Assembly: GCF_004022485.1 (NCBI RefSeq)
Contig: NZ_CP034951.1
Coordinates: 186,001-250,000, forward strand
Reading direction: 5' to 3'
DNA length: 64,000 bases
From: Aequorivita sp. H23M31
GTDB taxonomy: Bacteria > Bacteroidota > Bacteroidia > Flavobacteriales > Flavobacteriaceae
Each line of letters begins with the position of its first letter. Within the stretch, counting starts at the first letter, position 1. Under the pieces are notes generated by a model, which did no database searches, had not been told where the DNA came from, and saw nothing but the letters and a program-made list of their open reading frames with translations. Of the stretch, positions 54,832-64,000 are shown piece by piece. Position numbers and translations under genes: made by a program.

Positions 54832-55794
54832 TTAAATTTTCTCCGCCTTAAAAATTTCTATAATTTGTTCTGCCAGTTCTTTTCCAATTCTATCTTGCGC
54901 TTCCAACGTGCTTCCACCAATATGAGGGCTGAGCGAAACATTCTCATTCATCAGTATTTGTACCGAAGGTGAAGGTTCGTCCTCAAAAACATCCAGTGCC
55001 GCGAAGGAAACTTTTCCACTTTCTATGGCATTTAAAAGGGCTACTTCATTTAGAACGCCACCACGAGAGGTATTGACGATACCAACTCCATCTTTCATAC
55101 GGGCAATTTCATCTTTTCCAATTAAATAACCGGATTGCGCAGGCACGTGCAAACTGATGAAGTCACTCTTTTTTAATAATTTCTCTACGGGCTCGGTTCT
55201 TATTTCCAAGGTAATACTCTGGCCATCAAAGAAACTCAATTTAATATCCGCTTTCCCCGATTCCTGATCGCTTGCAATTACATTCATCCCGCAGCCCAGG
55301 GCCATTTTAGCAACTTCGCGTCCTATTTTTCCGAAGCCAATGATTCCGAGGGTTTTTCCGCGAAGCTCACGGCCTGCACTGTATTTCTTTTTTAATTCCT
55401 TAAATCGGGATTCTCCTTCCAAAGGCATATTTCTATTGGAGTCGTGCAAAAAACGAACGCCAGTAAGCAAGTGTGCGAGAACAAGCTCCGCTACCGACGC
55501 GGCTGAAGACGTAGGTGTATTTATTACCTTTATATTGTTTTTTAAAGCGTACTCCACATCAATATTATCCATACCAACACCACCGCGGCCAATAATTTTC
55601 AATGTAGGGCAGTTATCGATCAAATCTTTGCTTACTTTGGTAGCGCTACGTACTAAAAGCACATCAACTTTTTGGTCATTGATGTAATTGTTCAGTTGTT
55701 CTTGGGCTACGTGTACATTTAAAGTTTCAAATCCCGCCTCTCTTAATGTATCGATTCCACTTTGTGAGATTCCGTCGTTGGCTAATATTTTCAT
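54832..55794 (-). CDS. serA: D-2-hydroxyacid dehydrogenase, 3-phosphoglycerate dehydrogenase type
   Basis: 320 residues. GRGGVGMDNID (about 88-98), the NAD fold GIIGFGKIGREVA, the segment FISLHVPAQS, catalytic Arg in NTSRGGV, Glu in DVFEDEP and His in SPHIGG are present. It oxidises 3-phosphoglycerate to start serine synthesis. Its length lacks an ACT domain, as in other short SerA forms. serC is upstream on the same strand, supporting the assignment. Confidence 0.9.
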   Translation of the reverse strand: MKILANDGISQSGIDTLREAGFETLNVHVAQEQLNNYINDQKVDVLLVRSATKVSKDLIDNCPTLKIIGRGGVGMDNIDVEYALKNNIKVINTPTSSAASVAELVLAHLLTGVRFLHDSNRNMPLEGESRFKELKKKYSAGRELRGKTLGIIGFGKIGREVAKMALGCGMNVIASDQESGKADIKLSFFDGQSITLEIRTEPVEKLLKKSDFISLHVPAQSGYLIGKDEIARMKDGVGIVNTSRGGVLNEVALLNAIESGKVSFAALDVFEDEPSPSVQILMNENVSLSPHIGGSTLEAQDRIGKELAEQIIEIFKAEKI

Positions 55795-55876
55795 TATTTA
55801 AATTTCTATTTTGATGATGATATTTCTAAGTCCTCCCTCTTAGGTTAAAGCTTTGGCGGACAAGTGTTTTTTGTTT

Positions 55877-55925
55877 CTCTATTCTCTTTCCTGTATTCTC
55901 TGGTCTCTATTCTTTGCTCTTTGTT
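55877..55925. repeat. 7-bp repeat tract, seven degenerate units
   Basis: CTCTATT, CTCTTTC, CTGTATT, CTCTGGT, CTCTATT, CTTTGCT, CTTTGTT, 20 bases past the serC stop, between serC and serA. Confidence 0.7.
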
Positions 55926-55945
55926 ATTTCCGCCCTATTATACAT

Positions 55946-57016
55946 TTAGGCTCCCCGTTCAACTTCCTGCATAACCTCAACCAGAACTTTAACGCTTTCC
56001 AAAGGCAGCGCATTGTATAGGGAGGCGCGATACCCACCAACACTTCGATGACCATTAATACCACTGACGCCCGCCGCTTTTGCGTGGGAATCGAAAGTTT
56101 CTTTCAGTTGGTCATTCACGAGGTTGAAAGTAGCATTCATCTTTGAACGATCTTCAACGTTAGCTACGTAGCCTTTAAATAATGGATTACGGTCTATTTC
56201 TTTGTAGAGCATATCGGCTTTTTGATTGTTTACCTTTTCGATTGATGAAATTCCGCCCTCTTGTTCGAGCCATTGTAAAGTAAGAAAGGAAACATAAACA
56301 GAAAAAACGGGTGGCGTATTAAACATACTTTCCTTGTCTATCTGAACTTGATAGTTGAGCATAGAAGGGATGGCACGACTTACTTTTCCCAAAATATCCT
56401 CTTTTACCACTACTAAGGTGGTTCCGGCGGGACCCATATTTTTTTGTGCACCCGCATAAATCAAACTAAATCTGGAAAAATCCAGTTCCCGTGAAAAAAT
56501 ATCACTACTCATGTCGCACACAATTGGGACGTCCGTATTTGGAAATTTATGCATCTGGGTGCCGTAGATGGTATTATTGCTTGTACAATGAAAATAATCT
56601 ACATCCGAAGGGACTGCGTAATTTTTAGGAATGAAATTAAAATTATCACTTTTTGAAGTTGCTACTTCCACAACATCTCCAATCAATTTCGCTTCTTTAA
56701 TTGCTTTATCGCTCCATACGCCAGTGTTTAAATAGGCTGCTTTTTGTTCCAAAAGATTGTAGGCCGTCATTAAAAATTGCATACTTGCCCCACCTTGAAG
56801 AAATAGAGCCTGATATCCTTTATTCTGAAGTCCCAGATGTTTTAATGCCAGGTCTCGTGCATTTTCCATGACTTCCACAAAATCTTTGCTTCGATGCGAT
56901 ATTTCCAAAATAGAAAGATCCAAATCGTTGAAGTTCAAGACTGCTTCAGAAGCTTTCTCCAAAACAGATTGCGGCAAAATACTTGGACCGGCACTAAAAT
57001 TATGTTTTTTCATCAT
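55946..57016 (-). CDS. serC: 3-Phosphoserine/phosphohydroxythreonine aminotransferase
   Basis: 356 residues, PLP fold type I. HNFSAGPSILP at the start, FLQGGASMQF, DMSSDIFSRELD and the PLP lysine in YAGAQKNMGPAG (about 190-200), and GINGHRSVGGYRASLYNA near the end. It transaminates 3-phosphohydroxypyruvate for serine synthesis. The order acyl-CoA reductase - serC - serA is a conserved flavobacterial arrangement; here a 1.3 kb repeat region separates the first two. Confidence 0.95.
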   Translation of the reverse strand: MMKKHNFSAGPSILPQSVLEKASEAVLNFNDLDLSILEISHRSKDFVEVMENARDLALKHLGLQNKGYQALFLQGGASMQFLMTAYNLLEQKAAYLNTGVWSDKAIKEAKLIGDVVEVATSKSDNFNFIPKNYAVPSDVDYFHCTSNNTIYGTQMHKFPNTDVPIVCDMSSDIFSRELDFSRFSLIYAGAQKNMGPAGTTLVVVKEDILGKVSRAIPSMLNYQVQIDKESMFNTPPVFSVYVSFLTLQWLEQEGGISSIEKVNNQKADMLYKEIDRNPLFKGYVANVEDRSKMNATFNLVNDQLKETFDSHAKAAGVSGINGHRSVGGYRASLYNALPLESVKVLVEVMQEVERGA

Positions 57017-57163
57017 TGGTAATATTTACCCTACAAAGTTCAGAAATATGAACTTAAATAAATACCAAATAAAGAAATTTTTAATAATCATTAGAAACGG
57101 GGATTTTAAATGAAAATTTGGTTTTTCAAAAGGCTTTTCGAAATACGACTTTTTTGAACCACC

Positions 57164-58300
<1,137 letters not shown>

Positions 58301-58376
58301 AAAAATTGGTCCAACACCCTCTACCACCGACCGGCCACCACCTTCCCTCTGCCAACTAACGGTTACCAACTATTTA

Positions 58377-59429
58377 TTAACCCCGTGTAAGGCTTAATAA
58401 AAATTCGACCGTATCCACTCCATCCGCATAATCCCATAATTCCGGATTCTGGGTTTTTCCAAAGGGGATGCCGTTTATTCCCGGTTTATTTGAAACGATA
58501 CATTGGAGGTTTTCGGAATGCTCTTTTAAGAGTTCTAATACATCGGAATCGGAGTTGTATTTTTCATAAAACACAACGGCAATGGGAGAGGAGAAAGCAC
58601 TATCTTCTTTCAGCAATAAGAATTCGTTGTCCAAAAGTGGTAAACTATCCATTAAATACACTGCCTTGTTGTAATCGTAATTGTTGATGTATTTATGGTT
58701 GTTTATAATTTCTTTCCAAGAATAAACAGCGTTAAAGAATTTATCGAAATTGTAGTTTTGTGGAACATATAATTTTGAAACATTCCGGCAACCAAGTCCG
58801 AAGTATCTAAATATATCATCGGAGAGTAAGGCTAACTCTTTTTCGGTTTCATTTCCGGTAAGGACAGCCACGGAATTTCTGTTTCTCCTTATGATGTGAG
58901 GGTATTTCTGGAAATAAAAATCGAAATAGCGCGAGGTATTATCACTTCCGGTAGCGATTACAGCATCAAAATCTTTTAATTTACCTTCAGTAAACTGAAT
59001 ATAATTTTCAAAATCCGGTTCTGTAGCAATTAGTTTACCGCTTAAAAAGGGGAGAAGAACCCGATCATTGGAAGAAAGTTTGGTGAGGACCTTATTCCCA
59101 GTAATCAAAACTGAAATAAAATCGTGAAAACCTACCAAGGGAACATTTCCTGCCATCACGATTGCAACAGTTTTTACATTTTCTGAGGAGAAACTTTTGA
59201 AATCATATTTTGAAACCCACCGTGTCAGATTCTCTTCCGTCAGCGTTTTAGACCAATTTTGAAGGGCGAATTTTATGTTTTCAAGAGTAAACCATCCGTT
59301 TTCTGCCTGGGCTTTTGTTAGAATAGATTCGAATTCGAGATCAAGGTTGTGGAATGCCCTGTCATTACTAAGCTCGCCAAGGATATTTCCGAGCCTCGTC
59401 AATGCATTAATTCTTTGTTTTAATTCCAT
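58377..59429 (-). CDS. Acyl-CoA reductase (LuxC-like)
   Basis: 350 residues. TVAIVMAGNVPLVGFHDF and VLTKLSSNDRVLLPFL in the N-terminal half, DAVIATGSDNTSRYF, and the FRYFGLGCRNVSKLYVP segment with the active-site Cys are typical of the LuxC-like acyl-CoA reductase family. It probably reduces a fatty acyl-CoA to the aldehyde; in flavobacteria it lies beside serC and serA for unknown reasons. It is divergent from the ferredoxin gene. Confidence 0.85.
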   Translation of the reverse strand: MELKQRINALTRLGNILGELSNDRAFHNLDLEFESILTKAQAENGWFTLENIKFALQNWSKTLTEENLTRWVSKYDFKSFSSENVKTVAIVMAGNVPLVGFHDFISVLITGNKVLTKLSSNDRVLLPFLSGKLIATEPDFENYIQFTEGKLKDFDAVIATGSDNTSRYFDFYFQKYPHIIRRNRNSVAVLTGNETEKELALLSDDIFRYFGLGCRNVSKLYVPQNYNFDKFFNAVYSWKEIINNHKYINNYDYNKAVYLMDSLPLLDNEFLLLKEDSAFSSPIAVVFYEKYNSDSDVLELLKEHSENLQCIVSNKPGINGIPFGKTQNPELWDYADGVDTVEFLLSLTRG

Positions 59430-59436
59430 ATATATT

Positions 59437-59478
59437 TTTGGAGTTGCCCTTCATAGGGGTTAACTTTGCACAAAGTTA
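59437..59478 (+). promoter_or_regulatory. Strong Bacteroidota promoter with palindrome over the -7 box
   Basis: TTTG at 59437-59440, a 20-base spacer, then TAACTTTG at 59461-59468 fits the TTTG / TANNTTTG consensus. The -7 box is part of the palindrome AACTTTG-CA-CAAAGTT (59462-59477), so a repressor could bind there. It drives the ferredoxin gene. Confidence 0.75.
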
Positions 59479-59493
59479 GAAAAAGTATAAGCT

Positions 59494-59844
59494 ATGGCAA
59501 TTATTATAACAGATGAATGTATCAACTGTGGTGCCTGCGAACCTGAATGCCCAAATAATGCAATATATGAAGGTGCCGACGATTGGAGATATTCCGACGG
59601 AACCGACCTAAGTGGAAAAGTTGTATTGCCAGATGGCAAAGAGGTTGATGCCGACGAGGTGCAGAAACCGATCAGTGACGAAATATATTTCATTGTCGCC
59701 GATAAATGTACGGAGTGCATGGGCTTTCATGATGAGCCGCAATGTGCTGCGGTTTGTCCTGTGGACTGCTGCGTTCCGGATGAAGACAATGTGGAAACCA
59801 AAGAGGAGCTATTGGCCAAACAGGCCTTTATGCATAAAGAGTAA
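59494..59844 (+). CDS. 4Fe-4S dicluster ferredoxin
   Basis: 116 residues. [12 protein letters not shown] and [21 protein letters not shown] (the second with an insertion after the second Cys) bind two [4Fe-4S] clusters, as in Fdx of the Bacteroidota. It is a soluble low-potential electron carrier. An acidic region follows, with the C-terminus [11 protein letters not shown]. It is monocistronic, with a well-matched promoter and a terminator. Confidence 0.93.
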   Translation: MAIIITDECINCGACEPECPNNAIYEGADDWRYSDGTDLSGKVVLPDGKEVDADEVQKPISDEIYFIVADKCTECMGFHDEPQCAAVCPVDCCVPDEDNVETKEELLAKQAFMHKE

Positions 59845-59870
59845 AATAGTTCCTTATTATTATAAAAGAC

Positions 59871-59901
59871 AAACCGGCCTATATTTGGACCGGTTTTTTT
59901 T
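59871..59901 (+). terminator. Rho-independent terminator of the ferredoxin gene
   Basis: AAACCGG (59871-59877) pairs with CCGGTTT (59890-59896), ending in a T-run. Confidence 0.85.
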
Positions 59902-59943
59902 ATCTCTTATAGGTTGATGCTATTCGTTCTTTGCATTTTTCAA

Positions 59944-59978
59944 AACTCAAAACTCAAATTCAAATACTGAATATTAAA
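59944..59978. repeat. 7-bp repeat tract, about five units
   Basis: AACTCAA, AACTCAA, ATTCAAA, TACTGAA, TATTAAA between the ferredoxin terminator and the convergent GNAT-like gene. Confidence 0.65.
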
Positions 59979-60023
59979 TAAAAATTCAGACCTGTAAGTT
60001 TCGAACAAGGATTTTTTAACCAC

Positions 60024-61142
60024 TTACAAATCCTTCCTAAACGTGCTTCGCTCTTTATGTTGTTGTGGGTTATAATCCTTCCACAGCAGCTGCACCGCAG
60101 TATTTTCTTTTAACTCCGGATTTGTTTCTACGGTTTGTATCCCTTTGGAATTGAAAAGATGTTGCATCTCTTCAAAAATAATGGCGGTTACACCTTTACC
60201 TTGGTATTCTGGATCAATGCCTATTAAATAAAATGCGGCTGTATCATTTTTCCGTTGGGCTGCCACAACGTAGCTCCATCCAAAAGGAAACAATTTGCCA
60301 TTTGCCTTTTTAAGAGCTTTAGAAAAGGAAGGCATTACCACGGAAAAGGCAATTAACTTACCATTCTCATCCTTTATACAACAGATATAATCTGGATGGA
60401 TAAAACTGAAATACTTTTTTTTGTAATACTCTATTTGGTATTGTTGGATCGGGACAAAGGTTTGAAGAGTGTTGTAGGTTTTATTGAGCAACCCAAACAT
60501 ATCTTCTACATAAGGAAGTATTTCTTTTTTATTTTTAAAACGGATAACCGAAAGCTTGTAACGCTCCCGAACTATTTTCGAAAATTTTGCCACTTTTTCA
60601 AAAATTGTATCTGGAATCTTGATCCTGTATTCCACCCAAGTAGCCTGTTTTTCAAAACCCAGCTGCTTCATATGTTCGGCATAATACGGATAGTGGTACC
60701 AAGTGATCATAGTGTTCATCTCTTTAAAACCCATAGTTAGAATTCCAGCTTTTTCCATGTTGCTAAATCCTACAGGTCCTTCGGCGTATTCCAGATTGAA
60801 TTCACGTCCCTTTTGATATACTTTGTCAAGAAGAGCCTTTGTAACTTCAATATCATCTATCATGTCCAACCATCCGAAACGGATTTTTTTCTTTCCTTGT
60901 TCGTTTATTTCAAGATGGTTGATAATTACGGCAATACGGCCAACAATTTCTTTTTCTTTATAGGCGAGATAATAAAAAGCTTCGGCGTTCTTGAAAACTG
61001 GATTTTTATCTGGATTCAGGGTTTCCATTTCGTCTTTGATTAACGAGGGAACCCAATATTCGCAGTCTTTATATAGATCGAAAGGAAAAGTTACAAACTT
61101 CTTAAGACCATTTTTAAAGGTTACTTCTTTAATTGTAATCAT
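60024..61142 (-). CDS. GNAT-like acetyltransferase-fold protein
   Basis: 372 residues. The middle and C-terminal part has an acetyl-CoA-binding-like core: AAFYLIGIDPEYQGKGVTAIIFEEM (about 310-335) contains the Q/RxxGxG/A-like loop. KNAEAFYYLAYKEKEIVGRIAVI looks like a first GNAT strand pair. Relatives are often labelled acetyltransferase or GTP cyclohydrolase; the latter name is not supported by any motif I see. The start overlaps the end of the transporter-like gene by 4 bases, so both are probably co-transcribed. Confidence 0.75.
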   Translation of the reverse strand: MITIKEVTFKNGLKKFVTFPFDLYKDCEYWVPSLIKDEMETLNPDKNPVFKNAEAFYYLAYKEKEIVGRIAVIINHLEINEQGKKKIRFGWLDMIDDIEVTKALLDKVYQKGREFNLEYAEGPVGFSNMEKAGILTMGFKEMNTMITWYHYPYYAEHMKQLGFEKQATWVEYRIKIPDTIFEKVAKFSKIVRERYKLSVIRFKNKKEILPYVEDMFGLLNKTYNTLQTFVPIQQYQIEYYKKKYFSFIHPDYICCIKDENGKLIAFSVVMPSFSKALKKANGKLFPFGWSYVVAAQRKNDTAAFYLIGIDPEYQGKGVTAIIFEEMQHLFNSKGIQTVETNPELKENTAVQLLWKDYNPQQHKERSTFRKDL

Positions 61143-62155
61143 TCCTCAAGATTTTTTCGTTCTTTTCTTTCTCTAATTCGCTCCTCCCGTTCTAGTTTCC
61201 TTCTCAGTCTATCCTTTTTCTTTTGGGCATCTCTTGATTTTTTAAGCTGATCCTTTTCCTCTCCTTCGGGAACGTCATCATATAAATACTCTTCCTGTTT
61301 GTGAAAATCCAACCTATAGGCCAGTCCGAGTCTACCATATAGCTTGGAAGGCGTATCCTTAAAACTTGTTGTAAAAGAAAGATCCACTTGAAAATCCGGA
61401 TTGATAAGCGCTGCCGCACCTCCGCGAAGTAATTGATCGGCATACCAATCATTTTTTATGCCCTGGTTTTCGATAAATATTGAAAAATACCGGTTTGTAG
61501 CGTGAGTAAGTGTAACAATATATCCATAAGAAGGACTGGAAGTGGTGCCCCAGTCTGCAATAAGATTGGTCACAAAAACCCAACCTCCAACCCAGTTATT
61601 TTGCGTTGTAAGCATAAACTTTGGGCTTATCGTGCTTCCATTTTTCTGTGTAAGTGGATTATCGGGAAAATCCACGTTCAATCCCATATAAAGGGCAACT
61701 GCGGGAACCAAATCGGCCCATTGAAAAGTATTGTTTTTTCTCCAACTATAGAGATTGGGTTTTTCTTTATACATTTCCTTATAGGGGTCGTAAAGTAAAT
61801 GCTTTATTCCAAGTGTATTGCTCTTAAAATTGGCTATTCTTTGTTTAGTATTGGGGTTATAAGTGATATTTTGGGACTCATATTCACCAATTAAGCTAAT
61901 TTCGAATTGTTCTTTAAATACACCATAACGAATTGCATAATCCAGACCCATCCCTTGGGTTTCTGTTTTTCGGAGGCTATGTTTTTCTTTTCCGTAACTA
62001 AAACCAGTTTCAAATTGAAGGATGCCTCGTCCAACCGCAAAAGCTCCCTGTGACACTCCCGGGCGATTGGCATTGATCATATCTGTGTATTGGGCTAAAA
62101 CAGTTGAAAATGGAAAAAGACATAGAAAAAATAGTAAGCGAAAGTGAGTGCTCAT
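61139..62155 (-). CDS. Transporter-like outer-membrane barrel (phenol MetA-type)
   Basis: 338 residues. A signal peptide (1-21, ending LAQ) and many alternating strands (LQFETGFSYGKE, FEISLIGEYES, FMLTTQNNWVGGWVFVTNLIADWG) match the MetA-pathway-of-phenol-degradation-type transporter family. The last 60 residues are strongly charged (KKKDRLRRKLEREERIRERKERK), an unusual tail. Substrate unknown. Overlaps the downstream GNAT-like gene (ATGA). Confidence 0.75.
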   Translation of the reverse strand: MSTHFRLLFFLCLFPFSTVLAQYTDMINANRPGVSQGAFAVGRGILQFETGFSYGKEKHSLRKTETQGMGLDYAIRYGVFKEQFEISLIGEYESQNITYNPNTKQRIANFKSNTLGIKHLLYDPYKEMYKEKPNLYSWRKNNTFQWADLVPAVALYMGLNVDFPDNPLTQKNGSTISPKFMLTTQNNWVGGWVFVTNLIADWGTTSSPSYGYIVTLTHATNRYFSIFIENQGIKNDWYADQLLRGGAAALINPDFQVDLSFTTSFKDTPSKLYGRLGLAYRLDFHKQEEYLYDDVPEGEEKDQLKKSRDAQKKKDRLRRKLEREERIRERKERKNLEE

Positions 62156-62236
62156 AGATTGTTGGGTTTAGTCCAAAGATATAGGATTTTACCATTAATT
62201 TAATAGTGAAAGTTCGTCTTTTTGCCCGCCAATCTT

Positions 62237-62244
62237 TATTTTTG
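62237..62244 (+). promoter_or_regulatory. Possible -7 element
   Basis: TATTTTTG matches TANNTTTG, 17 bases before the ATG of the DUF4834-like gene. The upstream TTTG is not in the usual place. Confidence 0.4.
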
Positions 62245-62261
62245 CTCACAATTTGAATATT

Positions 62262-62525
62262 ATGATGTCAGTGCTAAAAACGATTCTCATCGTTCTTCTG
62301 GTTTATTACGGGCTTAAACTTTTAATTAGGTTTGCTACGCCTTATATTCTTCGATATATTTCCAAAAAGGCGGGTCAACAGTTTGAGCAATTTTTTGGGA
62401 ATCCAGCCCGGCCAGATGCTCATCAACAAAAGGAAGGACAGGTTACCATCGATAATATTCCTTCACAAAATAAAAGCAGTGGAAAAAAGGTAGGCGAGTA
62501 TGTAGATTTTGAAGAAGTCGAATAA
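62262..62525 (+). CDS. Small DUF4834-like membrane-anchored protein
   Basis: About 87 residues. One N-terminal membrane helix (ILIVLLVYYGLKLLIRFATPYIL, about 8-30) is followed by a polar tail (KKAGQQFEQFFGN, DNIPSQNKSSGKKVGEYVDFEEVE). This matches the flavobacterial DUF4834 family pattern. The function is not known. ATG at 62262 or 62265 is preferred to the TTG at 62253. Confidence 0.7.
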   Translation: MMSVLKTILIVLLVYYGLKLLIRFATPYILRYISKKAGQQFEQFFGNPARPDAHQQKEGQVTIDNIPSQNKSSGKKVGEYVDFEEVE

Positions 62526-62654
62526 ATCTTTCGTAGGCAAATCCCACTTTTTACATTCATAAACATTTTCCTCATTAAACTGTTCCATCCCTTTCTCCTG
62601 ATTGTCCTCTCTTTCCCTAATGAAACTTTCCACAGAAATTACCGTCTATATAAG

Positions 62655-62662
62655 TATATTTG
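62655..62662 (+). promoter_or_regulatory. Possible -7 element for the GNAT gene
   Basis: TATATTTG matches TANNTTTG, 31 bases before the start codon. The -33 partner is weak. Confidence 0.4.
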
Positions 62663-62693
62663 CCAACCATTTCGTCATTAGCCCACACAGAAA

Positions 62694-63314
62694 ATGCACA
62701 AATTTGATTTTCTAAAAGACTATATTCTAGAAAATACAAGGGTAAGATTGACGCCTATGCAGATTGAAGATGTAAGGAATCTTCAACATTTTGCGTTAAA
62801 CGAACCTGAGATATGGGAGTTTTCCCAACAGCCTGCAAGTGGATTGGAAAATTTAAAGAATTACATTCAGATGGCGCTTAAGGGACGCAATGAAAGGACA
62901 GCATATCCGTTTGTAGCTTTTGATAAGAAGATTCAAGAATATGCGGGTAGTACGCGGTTTTATGATTACCAAGAAAAGCAAAAAACCGTTCAATTAGGCT
63001 ATACTTGGTACGGCAAGGAATTTCAGGGAACAGGACTAAATAAGCAATGCAAATTTTTAATGTTGGATTTTGCCTTTGATTTCTTGAATTTGGAAAGAGT
63101 TGAGTTTCGGGCTGATGCTCGAAATAAACGAAGCATTGCTGCGATGAAAAGCATTGGTTGCACGGTCGAGGGTATTTTGCGGAGCAATTGTGTCGCTCCT
63201 TCGGGCAGACGAGATAGTATTGTATTGAGTATCCTTAAAAATGAGTGGATGGGAGGAATTAAAAAAGAATTATTGACCAAAATTGAAGCGGAGAAAAACA
63301 ATCCATCCATTTAA
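62694..63314 (+). CDS. GNAT-family N-acetyltransferase (RimJ/RimL-like)
   Basis: 206 residues. NTRVRLTPMQIEDVRNL at the start, YPFVAFDKKIQEYAGSTRFYDY, and LGYTWYGKEFQGTGLNKQCKFLMLDFAF with the Q-x-x-G-x-G/T acetyl-CoA motif (QGTGLN). The pattern RVEFRADARNKRSIAAMKSIGCTVEGILR is common in RimJ/RimL-like acetyltransferases. It likely acetylates an amine or protein N-terminus using acetyl-CoA. Substrate unknown. Confidence 0.9.
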   Translation: MHKFDFLKDYILENTRVRLTPMQIEDVRNLQHFALNEPEIWEFSQQPASGLENLKNYIQMALKGRNERTAYPFVAFDKKIQEYAGSTRFYDYQEKQKTVQLGYTWYGKEFQGTGLNKQCKFLMLDFAFDFLNLERVEFRADARNKRSIAAMKSIGCTVEGILRSNCVAPSGRRDSIVLSILKNEWMGGIKKELLTKIEAEKNNPSI

Positions 63315-63336
63315 TTTTACGAATCTAAAATTATTT

Positions 63337-64000
63337 ATGAAGAATATTATCCTGCTTTTGCTTTTTGTGTTTATAGCTGTAAATTCCTTTGCCCAGGTAC
63401 ACACGGTGAAGGGAATAGTTATGAACGATGCCAATGATGACCTGCTCGAAAACGTGAACATTGTAAACCTTAACCAAGTTATCGGTACTACCACCAATCA
63501 AAAAGGGGAGTTCGAAATTTCGGCTACAGTTAATGATACACTTTATTTTTCCTACTTGGGTTTTAAATCCTTAAGGGTCCGCGTAACCCACGACTGGTTG
63601 AGGTTTGGTGATATTAAGGTGAAAATGACCGAATTGGGGATTGCCCTTGAGGAAGTAGTTGTAAGGCCCGTACAACTCACGGGATACGTGGAAATTGATG
63701 CAAAGTTGATTCCCGTCTATGATAATTATCGATATCGAATTGGAGGGCTGAATACAGGATATGAGGGAGGTAGTAGCCAGCCTGGCGCGGTTAACAAGGT
63801 TTTAAGTTCCATCTTTAACCCAGCGGATTTTCTGTATAACGTTTTTGGGAAACGACCGAAACAAATGCGGAAGGTCCAAAAAATGAAGGAGGATGACGAA
63901 ATTAGAAATCTGCTCCAAAGTAAATTTGACCGTGAAACTTTGATGGCAGTGTTACAATTGGAACGCGTGGACATAGATGAAATTCTCAATAAATGTAGCT
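63337..64000 (+). CDS. Secreted carboxypeptidase-regulatory-like protein, cut by the window edge
   Basis: The frame from ATG at 63337 stays open to the last base (221 codons). A signal peptide (about 1-20, ending SFAQ) is followed by a CarboxypepD-regulatory-like domain: KGIVMNDANDDLLENVNIV, IGTTTNQKGEFEIS, NDTLYFSYLGFKSLRV and the EEVVV link (about 23-115). After that comes a longer unassigned region. Such proteins either continue as TonB-dependent receptors or are stand-alone; this one shows no plug, so stand-alone is likelier. Confidence 0.85.
   Translation, partial: MKNIILLLLFVFIAVNSFAQVHTVKGIVMNDANDDLLENVNIVNLNQVIGTTTNQKGEFEISATVNDTLYFSYLGFKSLRVRVTHDWLRFGDIKVKMTELGIALEEVVVRPVQLTGYVEIDAKLIPVYDNYRYRIGGLNTGYEGGSSQPGAVNKVLSSIFNPADFLYNVFGKRPKQMRKVQKMKEDDEIRNLLQSKFDRETLMAVLQLERVDIDEILNKCS

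Noticed and set aside
60024..61142. GTP cyclohydrolase
   Set aside because: The name is used for some relatives but the sequence shows an acetyltransferase-like core and no cyclohydrolase motifs.

Overview
The window looks like a chromosomal segment of a low-GC member of the Bacteroidota, most likely a marine-type Flavobacteriaceae (genus not determinable; an Aequorivita-like genome would fit). The reasons are two proteins with C-terminal type IX secretion (T9SS) sorting domains, a SusC-style TonB-dependent receptor with an N-terminal carboxypeptidase-like domain, menaquinone genes, Bacteroidota-type promoters (TTTG / TANNTTTG) in place of -35/-10 boxes, weak Shine-Dalgarno sequences, and several small protein families typical of flavobacteria. 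No tRNA, rRNA, CRISPR array, prophage or replication origin was seen.

Layout. 0-6.8 kb: the arginine/glycine-rich end of a protein cut by the left edge, a YfhO-type membrane protein overlapping a glycosyltransferase, a secreted low-complexity protein, and an RNA polymerase sigma factor followed by a 50-residue gene. 7-17.7 kb: housekeeping genes (uvrA, a UvrD/PcrA helicase, a YciO/Sua5-like protein, an OmpA-family lipoprotein, a glycosyltransferase, a lone HsdR-N nuclease domain, holA, DoxX). 17.7-22.7 kb: menaquinone genes menA, menC and menE interleaved with a UPF0173 hydrolase and a CPBP membrane protease. 23-29.4 kb: two tandem paralogous T9SS-exported proteins. 29.4-45.8 kb: mostly core genes (glycosyltransferase, YbbR, coaE, a two-component system, miaA, a potassium-channel-like protein, a frameshifted exonuclease/GIY-YIG gene, a YggS-family protein, DUF1015, a 3-hydroxyacyl-CoA dehydrogenase, a Gfo/Idh/MocA oxidoreductase, pcm, a LOG-family protein, an AI-2E-type permease and a tRNA-dihydrouridine synthase). 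45.8-51 kb: a decaying accessory patch with an intact-looking IS4-family element inserted in a GC-rich palindrome, a 5'-truncated HAD phosphatase, and a secreted-protein gene broken by one amber codon. 51-64 kb: a TonB receptor with a small His/Cys-rich exported protein, serA-serC-acyl-CoA reductase interrupted by a 1.1 kb repeat array, a ferredoxin, a GNAT-like protein with an outer-membrane transporter-like protein, and a partial carboxypeptidase-regulatory-like protein at the right edge.

The most unusual signal is not a gene. At least nine intergenic spots hold short degenerate tandem repeats whose unit sequence differs from place to place but whose period is always 7 bp; several abut stop codons exactly. 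The serC/acyl-CoA reductase gap holds a separate five-unit array in which each roughly 220-245 bp unit carries its own GAAATC hexanucleotide tract and the units alternate in two subtypes. I found no convincing new defence or biosynthetic system.
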